This document shows, one piece after another, positions 26,911 to 34,896 of a DNA stretch of 64,000 bases (the stretch's first letter is position 1; every line of letters begins with the position of its first letter). The DNA is from Sutcliffiella horikoshii (GTDB lineage Bacteria; Bacillota; Bacilli; Bacillales; Bacillaceae_I). A model generated the notes under the pieces. It was not told the DNA's origin, searched no databases, and was given only the letters and a program-made list of their open reading frames with translations. The stretch covers positions 2,232,001 through 2,296,000 of the forward strand of contig NZ_CP020880.1 in assembly GCF_002157855.1 (NCBI RefSeq), read 5' to 3'. Made by a program: the position numbers and the translations under genes.

Positions 26911-27192
26911 ATGGAAGTGTTGAGTATTTTGTTGTTTATAAGCTTCTTAATTGGAGTTAATTGGTACATTACGAAGAATTACGCAAATGACAGGGGAAAA
27001 CTTATTAAAGCGAGTTTAATAGTTATTCTAGTCGCTACTCCATTGATTTATATTATTACTATGATTACTTTGGGTGTGTATTCTGGTGATGGAATTGCTG
27101 GAGCAGTCGGAGGATTGGGTTTTGGCTTTATTACTTTTATAAACGGACTGATCTACTTCATTAAAGGTTTTTTTTCACAAAAAAAAGTTTAG
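26911..27192 (+). CDS. Small hydrophobic membrane protein
   Basis: A 93-residue protein with three predicted membrane helices (about 3-19, 30-54 and 62-86) and a basic C-terminal SQKKV. A glycine-rich third helix (GIAGAVGGLGFGF) is its most distinctive part. It resembles YesK-like small membrane proteins of Bacillus, but I would not assign it. AAGGAGG stands 8 nt before the ATG, so it is probably translated although it sits among pseudogenes. Confidence 0.65.
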   Translation: MEVLSILLFISFLIGVNWYITKNYANDRGKLIKASLIVILVATPLIYIITMITLGVYSGDGIAGAVGGLGFGFITFINGLIYFIKGFFSQKKV

Positions 27193-27230
27193 GCAATTAA
27201 ATGAAATAAGAAAACACCTTTGTTAGACAA

Positions 27231-27294
27231 TTCTGCCCAATTCTAAAAGGAGGAGCGATCCCACTTTGCTGCAATCGCTCATAGTTTGTTGTTA
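27231..27294. repeat. GAGCGAT hairpin element, copy A
   Basis: GAGCGAT/ATCGCTC around CCCACTTTGCTGCA. The flanking CTGCCC..ATT..TAA and the loop TTTGCTGCAA recur in copy B at 29530-29593. It lies just after the 3' end of the minus-strand small gene at 27302 and could terminate it (stem followed by CTCCTTTT). Confidence 0.6.
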
Positions 27295-27301
27295 AACATA
27301 T

Positions 27302-27469
27302 TTATTCAAATTTTTTTGTAATCTTTATTCCAATCCAAATTAATACTCCAATAATAAGTCCATAATTCAACTGAATCACAGTATCTTGACCCGCCATTTC
27401 ACCTAAATTGAGTGTAATTAACATATAAATAATTGCAAATACAATAGAAAAAACAAATGGTTGAAGCAT
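27302..27469 (-). CDS. Very small two-helix membrane protein
   Basis: A 55-residue frame with an excellent ribosome site (GGGGAGGAG 6 nt before the ATG at 27469). The product begins MLQPFVFSIVFAIIYML and has two hydrophobic helices (about 4-20 and 34-50) joined by a short polar loop with GEMAGQDT, ending in ITKKFE. It fits the many two-pass small membrane proteins of Bacillus with no assigned role. Evidence for a real gene is the ribosome site, the membrane pattern and a hairpin just after the stop. Confidence 0.6.
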   Translation of the reverse strand: MLQPFVFSIVFAIIYMLITLNLGEMAGQDTVIQLNYGLIIGVLIWIGIKITKKFE

Positions 27470-27866
27470 AATTATCTTCTCCTCCCCTTAAAACTTCTTA
27501 ACTTTTTAAATTTAACCATAAAAATATAAAACCCTTATTCAAGTATCCTGCCCGATTGCTTAATTCCAATTATTTCATAATCTATAAATTCCAACAATTG
27601 ATATTCTACACCCTGATTAATAAAAAATGAGCGCTGATCCTTGTAACAGGTTAGCGCACTTTAATGGTATAACTTTGAATTTACTATGCAATGAAAGACG
27701 GAAGCAAGTTTATCTTACGTTACACAATTCGATCTAAGCAAAAAATGCATACCATTGGAGACACTAAATAATATAAGGAAATAGGTATGACTACGGAGGG
27801 ATTTGAATAAATTGTCATTTATTTGTTAGGCTAATTAGTAAGAAGTTACATTAGGAGGCACTTGTC
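27470..27866. other. Intergenic gap with a hairpin and a short coding-like remnant
   Basis: It contains a stem (GCGCTGATCC and GGTTAGCGC, about 27628-27660) with a T-rich minus-strand tail. A stop-free + strand stretch (27675-27760) includes AMKDGSKFILRYTIRSK then MHTIGDTK and a stop. That stretch faintly recalls the N-terminal arm domain of tyrosine recombinases; too short to assign. The promoter of the next gene must lie near 27780-27850. Confidence 0.4.
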
Positions 27867-28478
27867 TTGGATTTAGATTGGATTTGGAAAGCGGTACTTA
27901 TTGTGATTGTTGGGTTTCTTATTTTGCGATTAGCTGGAAGAAAATCCATTTCTCAGCTGACAGTTGCACAAACAGTCCTCATGATATCTATAGGGAATTT
28001 AATCATTCAGCCAGTAACCGAAAAAAACATTTGGATAACCTTTTTAATCGCATTATTACTAGTATTAGTCTTAATAACAATAGAACGGTTGCAGATCAAA
28101 TTTGATAGGTTCGAAACCTTCTTAACAGGAAAAGGAATAGATGTTATAGAGAATGGAGAAATCATTGAAAAGAATCTAAAAAAATTGCGAATCACCGTTG
28201 ACCAATTAGAAATGCGGTTACGCTAAGATAGCATCTCTAGGATTAGTGATGTGAAAACAGCAACCATCGAACCTAGTGGACAATTAGGGTATGTGCTAAA
28301 AGAATATGCCCAATATGCCACTAAAAAAGATATTAAGGTTATATTAGATTATATTCATAATAAATTTCCTACGGGTCAACAGCCCCCAGATATCACTAAA
28401 GAAATAGATATTCATTCTATTTTTTCAGAGGTAAATAGGCATGAGCATGTCATACCTCCCCCTAAGCATTTAGAGTAA
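27867..28478 (+). pseudogene. DUF421 (YetF-type) membrane protein interrupted by one nonsense codon
   Basis: Two open stretches in the same frame form one DUF421 protein of about 203 residues. Part 1 (27867-28223) has the N-terminal helices with RLAGRKSISQLTVAQTV and the start of the cytosolic YetF domain. A TAA at 28224-28226 interrupts it, probably from CAA. Part 2 resumes without frameshift as DSISRISDVKTATIEP and GQLGYVLKEYAQ, the most conserved family segment, and ends at 28478. DUF421 proteins (B. subtilis YetF, YkjA, YrbG) are membrane proteins of unclear role. Part 1 has AGGAGG upstream, so a truncated protein may still be made. A sequencing error is possible. Confidence 0.8.
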
Positions 28479-28546
28479 CCAACTACTTTGCCAGAAGACC
28501 TTTTAACAACAACCAAGGTTATAACAGGGGTTCAGAGTTCGAAAAA

Positions 28547-29059
28547 ATGCAGATTATTCGTCCGACTAAGTACGGATTTACCAAATTATGGTTGAAAAGC
28601 ACCTATCTAATTTTACTATTAAATGAATGGAGGCACAGGGATGCTGAAGTCATTTTTATTAAGCATATTTCAAAGAATCGCAACTCCGGTTTCCACCCAA
28701 CCCATAAAGGATCAGCTATCAAAGAAATTGTGAAACCTCTCGAAAAGGAAATAGTGATATCTAAAGAGGTTAACAGTGCTTTTATCGGCACCTCACTTGA
28801 AAAATATTTACATGACAGAGAGATTGAAGAAGTGGTGATTACAGGCTTAACTACTCCCCACTGTATCTCAACAACCACCAGGATGAGCGGAAATCTAGGA
28901 TTTAACACTTACCTTATAGAAGATGCTACGGCCGCATTTGGCATTAATTATAAGGGTACCTACATAGATGCCCAAACCATCCATAACATTTCTCTTGCTA
29001 CCCTTCACAATGAATTTGCCATAGTCTTGACAACGAAAGAGCTTCTTGAACGATTGTGA
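28547..29059 (+). pseudogene. Isochorismatase-family hydrolase missing its N-terminus
   Basis: From about residue 25 onward (LLNEWRHRDAEVIFIKHIS) the product is a normal cysteine hydrolase of the isochorismatase family, with the active-site Lys in FIKHIS and the nucleophile Cys in GLTTPHCISTTTRMSG (Cys near 106). The first about 30 residues, which should bring the catalytic Asp in an IDVQ-type motif, are replaced by unrelated MQIIRPTKYGFTKLW. In another frame just upstream VEKHLSNFTIK resembles the missing linker, so a frameshift or small deletion separates the parts. No good ribosome site is visible. Without the Asp the triad is incomplete. Confidence 0.75.
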
Positions 29060-29319
29060 AAGATCCCCTTAAGAAGACTGTTGCATTTTTTCAAAGGTTT
29101 ATATATCTGATTTCACTTTCAGTTTTAAACCAGCACATAAAAGTAAAGCAAGTACCAAGTATGTGAAAATCTTATTACTGCCGTATGGAATGAATATGTT
29201 GAATTGACCATTTAAATAGGAAAACTGTTAGATCTCTATAAATATCGAGAAAAGGCATTGGTACCAGTGTTTTTCTTCAAAATTCAGTTTAAAAATCAGT
29301 TTAGAAGTTAGAAAAATTT

Positions 29320-29353
29320 GAAGACCATGTATAAAATGCAGGTCTTCTTTTTA
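29320..29353 (+). terminator. Isolated rho-independent terminator
   Basis: GAAGACC/GGTCTTC, 14-nt loop, then CTTTTTATT. It is 260 nt after the isochorismatase remnant. Confidence 0.7.
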
Positions 29354-29529
29354 TTCTTTAAAACTTATGAATAAAGTCTTTAGAATACTATGTTTTCTAT
29401 AAAAAAACTAATCCCTTTCAACATTTCGGGGCACTACCACCAAAAAGGGAACATTTCTTAATTAAGATCATTCCCCGTTATAAAAAATTACTGCAAAATC
29501 CTTTTCTTTTGTTATATCTTATTTCTCTA

Positions 29530-29593
29530 TCCTGCCCTATTTTTAAGTAAGGAGCGACTACGCTTTGCTGCAACCACTCCTATATTCTTTAAA
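29530..29593. repeat. GAGCGAC hairpin element, copy B
   Basis: Shares CCTGCCC.ATTTTTAAG.AGGAGCGA and TTTGCTGCAA with copy A at 27231-27294; arms GGAGCGACT and AACCACTCC pair imperfectly. Like copy A it lies at the 3' side of a minus-strand gene remnant. Confidence 0.6.
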
Positions 29594-29635
29594 AACCTCA
29601 GGTCTTTCCCTGTAGTTAAATTGATAAAAATATGG

Positions 29636-29835
29636 CTAATTATTCGCTGTTAAGTATTTAATTAGAAATTTTTTATCTTCTGAATAAGAAAGCTCCAATT
29701 CTTTAATTTCATCAATAGACTTCCAATCAATATCGAAAACCAAATGATCAGGATCTTTAATTTCTGGAACACCGTCCAGAAGTTTTGCTTCAAAGTATTG
29801 TACTTCTACATCAAAACCATATCTGCAAATTGTTC
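29636..29835 (-). pseudogene. C-terminal remnant of a Nudix hydrolase
   Basis: On the minus strand a frame ending at TAG (29636-29638) reads YGFDVEVQYFEAKLLDG, then PEIKDPDHLVFDIDWKSIDE and a short tail KFLIKYLTANN. This matches the last about 60 residues of MutT-type Nudix proteins of Firmicutes. The Nudix box is absent and the frame overlaps the 3' end of the DUF523 gene without a start codon, so the front has been lost. Confidence 0.6.
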
Positions 29836-30267
29836 TTCTGACATTACTTGTAAACCGTTTCTTTTTAATAAAGCAGTTGTAACTCCATTCCCAGTAATTC
29901 TCTCCCCTATAAATTCACCATTATAAATCATTGAACTTCCACAGGATGGACTATACTCCTTAAGAACAACTACTGTTGCATTAACATCTCTAGCTTTTTT
30001 TAAAGTAGTGTAAGCTCCTTTTATGTATAGTTCCGTAACGTCTCTACCTGACTTCTCGACAACTTTAGCTTTTCCATTTAATACATCATCCCCGTTACCA
30101 CCTATTATTTCAGCAGGTTCTCTGGGGGTTGAAAATCCACCAAGCAATTCCGGACATACAGGTATCGCCTTATTCTCTTCTATTAGTTTACTGATCTTAA
30201 GATCTAAACAATGTGTACTGTTATATCTTACCTGTAACCCTGCTAAACAAGAACTTACCAATATCAT
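29806..30267 (-). CDS. DUF523 family protein
   Basis: A 153-residue protein of the DUF523 (YbbK-like) family. Conserved cysteines are visible: SSCLAG near the N-terminus, CPELLGGFSTPR (about 38-49) and LKEYSPSCGS (about 103-112). The family has been suggested to be metal- or nucleotide-related, but its role is not established as far as I know. The ATG at 30267 follows GAGGTG by 6 nt; ATG 30276 lies too close to that site. Its last codons overlap the Nudix remnant, whose front was probably deleted on joining to this gene. Confidence 0.85.
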   Translation of the reverse strand: MILVSSCLAGLQVRYNSTHCLDLKISKLIEENKAIPVCPELLGGFSTPREPAEIIGGNGDDVLNGKAKVVEKSGRDVTELYIKGAYTTLKKARDVNATVVVLKEYSPSCGSSMIYNGEFIGERITGNGVTTALLKRNGLQVMSEEQFADMVLM

Positions 30268-30483
30268 TGAGAACACCTCATTTTAATAGCACCTTATGAA
30301 CTTATACAGCTAACTCCACGTAATATGAATCACTTAAAGCTTCGATTTCCTCCTAAATTATGCCCTATTCACAGAAATATGCACCTTTTCTTATTCCAGT
30401 ATAGCGCTCCTATTGAAGAAGTCCTTAAACAAAAGAAACTACCAGTCAGAAGTATCAACCCTCTTTCATTAGTTATTGGAAAG

Positions 30484-31077
30484 TTACAACTTAATTTCAT
30501 ACTCCATTCGTTTTGCTGTATCTTCAGCTACATCTTTTCCATGTAGTCGAGATATCAGATGAAACGACATATTAATTCCAGCTGATATTCCTCCAGAGGT
30601 TATAATTGATCCTTCATCGACAAACTTAACATCACGCTGGACTGAAACTTTAGGAAATTCATGTTTTAATCTATCAACATCCATCCAATGCGTTGTTGCT
30701 TTTCTTCCATCAAGAATTCCTGCTTTTGCAAGAAGCAGCGCACCAGTACAGACTGAAGTCAGAAACTCTGTTCTTGATTGCTGGGTTTTAATCCATTCAA
30801 TTATAGTAGGATTGTTTATTTCAATCTGTTCTGCACCATAACCCCCAGGAATAATCACTATATCTAATGAAGGATGGTTATCAAAACTATAATCAGGAAA
30901 AACTTTCAAACCATTCCTTGCAGTAACTAAGTCTCCATTTTCAGATATTGTTTTGACAATAAACGGCTTTTCATTAGAAATAGGTAAGGTCGCTACAGAA
31001 AAAACTTCAAATGGTCCTGCAAAATCTAATACTTCTACATCGTTAAATAGTAAAATACCAACTGTACGCTGTTGCAT
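30484..31077 (-). CDS. DJ-1/PfpI family protein
   Basis: A 197-residue class I glutamine-amidotransferase-like protein of the DJ-1/PfpI superfamily. The nucleophile elbow is TSVCTGALLLAKAG (Cys near 110), followed by the family motif KATTHW (His near 130). A conserved Glu near the N-terminus (VEVLDFAGPFEVF, about 15-27) completes the usual Cys-His-Glu site. This subgroup includes isonitrile hydratases and regulator-like domains; there is no C-terminal AraC HTH. GGAGG precedes the ATG by 9 nt. Confidence 0.88.
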   Translation of the reverse strand: MQQRTVGILLFNDVEVLDFAGPFEVFSVATLPISNEKPFIVKTISENGDLVTARNGLKVFPDYSFDNHPSLDIVIIPGGYGAEQIEINNPTIIEWIKTQQSRTEFLTSVCTGALLLAKAGILDGRKATTHWMDVDRLKHEFPKVSVQRDVKFVDEGSIITSGGISAGINMSFHLISRLHGKDVAEDTAKRMEYEIKL

Positions 31078-31323
31078 GTTTTTAAACCTCCTGAAAAACC
31101 CTTTTAATTGAATATCTTAGAGCTTCCATTCACTTTCTAATATTTCCTTCTATCTATATAAGAATTAGGCCCGATAAACGAAAAGACGCGTCTTTCGATA
31201 AACGCGCCTGATTGTTGAAGGTCAAAGGATGTTGAAGCTGAATCTTACTTATTTAGCTCTCTTCACTCGTTGTTGGATAAGACAAGGTTTTTGTTAATCA
31301 ACACAATTCTAGGTATTTATAAA

Positions 31324-31736
31324 TCAACTATTCACAAAGTTTTCTTTTCTCCTTTTATCCAATCCAAAAGAAATAGATGCAGTTAATAACGCTAGTAATA
31401 CTGTTAATCCCGCAATCCACCCTAAATTCAAAACAGATGTATATTCAATTACCACTCCTCCTAAGCCAGCTCCTAACGTCATACCAATATTCATTAAAGC
31501 AGTATTGAAACTCAAGACAATTTCTGATGACTGCGGTTTCAAAGAAATTAAGTAAAATTGATTTGCAAGAGTGGTTAACCACGCAGATGTTCCCCAGATC
31601 ATAATGGCAAGAAGAATACCTATTTTTTCTATAGAGAAGCCAGCTAAACTACTTAAAAGGGGTGCAATGTAAGTAAATCTGCGGTTCCAACTCCAAAGGC
31701 TCCTAAAGCTAGCAAATATATTGCAAAACGATTCAT
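31324..31736 (-). pseudogene. MFS transporter with a large internal deletion and frameshift
   Basis: A proper start exists: GGAAAAAGAA before ATG 31736, giving MNRFAIYLLALGAFGVGTAD, the classic first helix of an arabinose-efflux-type (DHA1) MFS pump. After about 20 residues the frame runs into a stop (TLHPF). From 31680 on another frame carries TYIAPLLSSLAGFSIEKIG through to LDKRRKENF, the last five helices of the same pump type. The middle (roughly 190-220 residues) is gone and the junction near 31672-31680 is out of frame. Multidrug or sugar efflux activity is lost. Confidence 0.82.
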
Positions 31737-31909
31737 TTCTTTTTCCTTTTAACAATGTTATTAGAACTACTTTTCATCATATCGATAATGTTCATTAGCA
31801 TGAAGTCCAAGGAAATGAATTTTCAATATACAATCTTAGAAAGAACAAAATAGTGAGCTAACAACTAAGGAAATACATAGACTAAAACAACCTTTAAAAG
31901 GTTTTGATG

Positions 31910-32812
31910 TCATTCAAACTCTTCTTCTGTTAAATCCATATTAACGGTCATAGCAATACGGCTCCCATCAGCTGCTGCAAAAACCACTTGAGATGGTTTT
32001 ACATAGGAAGCATCACCAGCAGAATACAAACCAGGTATTGATGTTTTGCCTGATTCATCTGTTTTGATCCCACCCGACTTTGTCAATTCATACCCCAACT
32101 GGTCTCTGAACGGTGCACTTTGAACAAATTGTGGCATGACAAAGCCTCCAGCTCTCGAAGTGTGAGTTCCATCTGTAAAGCGAATATGTTCCAATCTACC
32201 GTTTTGGCCAATAAAGGCTAGAATGGGTTTCTCTATCACAGTAATCCCTTTTGATTGCAGTTGCTTTTTTTGCACTTCCGATAAAAGTGTAAGACCATTT
32301 GTACAAACAACCAAATCTTTACTCCAATTGAAGAGCAGTTTCGCCGTATGGAAGATAGATGGATTTTCGGAAACAACGAAAATTGGCTGATCTTGCAGTT
32401 CCCATCCATCACAATAAGGACAATTAAATAAACTTTTTCCATAGAACGAATAAAAGCCCTCGATGAGAGGAAAATTTTCTTTTACCCCTGTTGCCACAAT
32501 TAATTTTTTTGTCCGAATAAGAATTCCTGATATATCAACTACTTCATATCCCATAGCTGTTTTGTTGACTGAAACTATCTCAGTTTGTAGATGATTGACA
32601 GAAGGGTAATTCAACAATTCTTTATAAGCAATACGACGGAATTCGGACGGTGTTATACCGTCTCTTGTAATGAAACCGTGAGAGGCATGTGTCACAGCAT
32701 TTCTAGGCTGATTATTATCAATCAATGCTACACTTCGTCTTGCTCTTCCCAGTACAAGGGCTGCATTCAACCCTGCAGGACCGCCTCCAATAATCGCACA
32801 TTCATAAATCAT
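31910..32812 (-). CDS. NAD(P)/FAD-dependent oxidoreductase, thioredoxin reductase-like
   Basis: A 300-residue flavoprotein of the low-molecular-weight thioredoxin reductase family. The FAD-binding GGGPAGLNAALVLGRARRS is at 9-27 (GxGxxG as GGGPAG), the redox CxxC is C131-P-Y-C134 in FNCPYCDGWE, the second FAD motif is SIPGLYSAGDA near 265. The NADPH-binding glycine motif of TrxB is changed to VVSENPSIFHTA near 155, so pyridine nucleotide binding is doubtful and it may be a TrxB-like or ferredoxin/flavodoxin NADP reductase-like enzyme. An inverted repeat upstream (32838-32856) resembles that before the divergently spaced Rrf2 gene, suggesting joint control. Confidence 0.85.
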   Translation of the reverse strand: MIYECAIIGGGPAGLNAALVLGRARRSVALIDNNQPRNAVTHASHGFITRDGITPSEFRRIAYKELLNYPSVNHLQTEIVSVNKTAMGYEVVDISGILIRTKKLIVATGVKENFPLIEGFYSFYGKSLFNCPYCDGWELQDQPIFVVSENPSIFHTAKLLFNWSKDLVVCTNGLTLLSEVQKKQLQSKGITVIEKPILAFIGQNGRLEHIRFTDGTHTSRAGGFVMPQFVQSAPFRDQLGYELTKSGGIKTDESGKTSIPGLYSAGDASYVKPSQVVFAAADGSRIAMTVNMDLTEEEFE

Positions 32813-32837
32813 AAATTACACCACCTAAATAGATAAT

Positions 32838-32856
32838 ATAGATATATTATATCTGT
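32838..32856. promoter_or_regulatory. Putative Rrf2-type operator upstream of the flavoprotein gene
   Basis: ATAGATAT-ATT-ATATCTGT, 7 of 8 positions symmetric, 26 nt upstream of the flavoprotein start. The core AGATATAAT also occurs in the palindrome before the Rrf2 gene. Confidence 0.45.
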
Positions 32857-33013
32857 AATTAACCATAATAAAAGGTAAATAGATTCGTGGAGCTCTTACG
32901 AGTGTAGAAAAATTCATCGTTTTCGCCCCCCTGAAATATATTAGAGACCCATTATATCTTTTATTAATTGAAAGATTCATGTTTAAAGTAAAAATCTAAA
33001 AAATTTACTTGTG

Positions 33014-33412
33014 TTAAACTCCCATTTGCTTTTGAGCTATGTCCACTAAGTTAATTTCTTTTAAATGTTGCTTCATCTTCTCTTCTGCTTCTTTCATTTC
33101 AGCTTGAATTAAGCATTCATCTCCATGAACAAAATCACATTCAAATAAGGAAGCTGTACCTTCTATGGCGTGAATGATATCTAAAAATGTAATCTCATCT
33201 TTTAGACGAGATAATCGATAACCTCCATGAGCTCCGGAAATTGATTCAATCATTCCTGCTTTTACGAGCTTGGTTAAAATTTTGGACAGATAAGTTGTTG
33301 AAACACCTTGTGATTCTGCCAGTTTCTGGACACCTATTGGCTCAGCCGAAGCAGAAGTAACGAGAGAAAGCATGGTGTGTAAAGCATAATTAGTCGCTTT
33401 TGAAAATTTCAT
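33014..33412 (-). CDS. Rrf2 family transcriptional regulator
   Basis: A 132-residue winged-helix Rrf2 repressor. The DNA-binding part spans about 1-65 (KFSKATNYALHTML, then QGVSTTYLSKILTKLVKAG and SGAHGGYRLSR), the dimerisation helix follows. Two cysteines (C92 and C100 in FECDFVHGDEC) lie where iron-sulphur members carry three, so it could sense thiol or redox state, or be a CymR/YwnA-like member without a cluster; undecided. AGAGGTG precedes the ATG. A perfect inverted repeat lies 12-37 nt upstream of the start, suggesting autoregulation. The next gene downstream is the thioredoxin reductase-like flavoprotein, with 201 nt between. Confidence 0.9.
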   Translation of the reverse strand: MKFSKATNYALHTMLSLVTSASAEPIGVQKLAESQGVSTTYLSKILTKLVKAGMIESISGAHGGYRLSRLKDEITFLDIIHAIEGTASLFECDFVHGDECLIQAEMKEAEEKMKQHLKEINLVDIAQKQMGV

Positions 33413-33424
33413 TTTAACACCTCT

Positions 33425-33449
33425 ATTGTAGACTTATTATATCTACAAT
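33425..33449. promoter_or_regulatory. Putative autoregulatory operator of the Rrf2 gene
   Basis: ATTGTAGA (33425-33432) and TCTACAAT (33442-33449) are perfect 8-bp inverted arms separated by 9 nt of A/T, just upstream of the rrf2 ribosome site. Size and AT-richness fit Rrf2 operators. Confidence 0.55.
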
Positions 33450-33618
33450 ATCCTTAAATATATTTATATGTCAAGACTAATGCTTCCTAAATAAAATGTA
33501 GACGAACAAATCTTCACAATTTGTTGCGCCACAATCTAGCCCTTTTGTTGAATAAGCCCTTTTGTTTAGCTGGAATACACAAACTAATGAAATGAATGAG
33601 GTTAAGCTATGGTATCCA

Positions 33619-33664
33619 TAAAAAAACAGGTGTAATCCTTAAAAGAATCAAACCTGTTTTTATT
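33619..33664 (-). terminator. Terminator of the xpaC-telA operon
   Basis: AAAACAGGT/ACCTGTTTT with a 20-nt loop followed by TTTT on the minus strand, just after the telA stop. Confidence 0.8.
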
Positions 33665-33675
33665 ATATGTTTCAA

Positions 33676-34878
33676 TCATTCCCGTTTCGCTTTGGAACGG
33701 ACTTCTAGTAGTTTGTTTTTGAGGTCGTTCTCCATTTGGACGAGTTCTAGTTCTACTTGATGGCGTTTTTCTCGGCCTTCTTGTTGGATTTGTAAGGTTT
33801 CTTCTAGTGTTTCGATTAGGTTTTCTTGCGTTTTCTTCAGTGTTTCGATGTCGACAAGACCTCGTTCGTTTTCACGTGCTGCCGAAATCGTGTTTTGTTT
33901 GAGCATTTCGGAATTTCGCAATAACAGTTCATTGGTAGTCTCAGAAACATTTTTCTGAGTATCTACTGCCTTTTGCTGATTATATAAGGAAACCGCAATA
34001 ACCAGTTGATTCTTCCATAGAGGTATTGCTGTTAGAATGGAAGATTGAATTCGCTCCACCAGGGTCTGATTTGTATGCTGGATCATTCTGATTTGCGGTG
34101 CCATTTGCAGGGTGATTTGGCGGCTGATTTTTAGGTCATGTGTGCGCTTTTGAAGGCGGTCTGCAAATTGCATCATATCACTAACGGCCTGTACATCCAT
34201 TTGATTATTCGTTTGCCTTGCTTTCTGTTCTAGCTCCGGAATGATGGTCCCTTGAATTTCATCAAATTTATGCTCCGCTGCAGCGATATAAATGTTTAAT
34301 GCCTGGAAATAATCTTTGTTTTTGTCGTATAAAGATTCAAGCATAATATTGTCACGCTGTAACACCTTTTTAAAGCTTTCGAGTTGATCTGAAATTTTAT
34401 CGATTTCAAAACCAATTTTACGGTATTTCGCAAAAAGTTGTTGTACTGAATTATTGACACTTCCAAAAAATTTACCAAAGAAGCCTTTTTTCTGAGGTTC
34501 CAGTTCTCCAGGTTTTACTTCTTTGATCTTTTTCATTAATTCAGAAACCACTTCTCCTACCGGGCCTGCGTCCTTTGCCTGAACATGAGACAATATGGAA
34601 TTAGAAAAAGTGGACAATTCGTTTTGTGCAGTGACACCGTAGGAAGATATAGCGTGTTGATCATTTGGATCAATTTGTTTTGCAATATCAATGGCTTTCG
34701 CTTTGTACTCTTCAGAAAGAGTATCCATTACCTTTTCTTTTTTTGGTTCTGATTGAACCTCATTTAGATCTTGCGTCATCATTTCGTTTTCCATTTTCGG
34801 TGTCTCGAATGGATTACTTAATAAGTCATTCAGTGTATCTTCTTTTACTTGGTTTTTTACTTGATCATTGTTTTTCAT
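33676..34878 (-). CDS. yaaN: TelA-family (toxic anion resistance) protein
   Basis: A 400-residue cytosolic, largely helical coiled-coil protein of the TelA/YaaN family. The N-terminal 70 residues are polar and disordered; the TelA domain covers about 75-390, with GFFGKFFGSVNNSV (about 132-145), RKIGFEIDKISDQLE and LVERIQSSILTAIPLWKNQLVIAVSLYNQQ (about 275-305) as recognisable parts. Members are linked to tellurite or cell-envelope stress tolerance, but mechanism is unknown. The ATG at 34878 follows GGGGTGA by 6 nt; a GTG at 34884 is inside that region. It is 18 nt after xpaC, the same pair order as in B. subtilis. Confidence 0.9.
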   Translation of the reverse strand: MKNNDQVKNQVKEDTLNDLLSNPFETPKMENEMMTQDLNEVQSEPKKEKVMDTLSEEYKAKAIDIAKQIDPNDQHAISSYGVTAQNELSTFSNSILSHVQAKDAGPVGEVVSELMKKIKEVKPGELEPQKKGFFGKFFGSVNNSVQQLFAKYRKIGFEIDKISDQLESFKKVLQRDNIMLESLYDKNKDYFQALNIYIAAAEHKFDEIQGTIIPELEQKARQTNNQMDVQAVSDMMQFADRLQKRTHDLKISRQITLQMAPQIRMIQHTNQTLVERIQSSILTAIPLWKNQLVIAVSLYNQQKAVDTQKNVSETTNELLLRNSEMLKQNTISAARENERGLVDIETLKKTQENLIETLEETLQIQQEGREKRHQVELELVQMENDLKNKLLEVRSKAKRE

Positions 34879-34896
34879 TGTCACTCACCCCATAAG

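Larger units (their letters stand above)
29060..29635. other. Gene-free stretch with a terminator and a repeat copy
   Basis: AT-rich. I find a clear + strand terminator at 29320-29353 and copy B of the GAGCGA hairpin element at 29530-29593. No reading frame with a ribosome site was found; a decayed gene between 29060 and 29320 cannot be excluded, since the terminator has no intact gene before it apart from the isochorismatase remnant. Confidence 0.5.
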
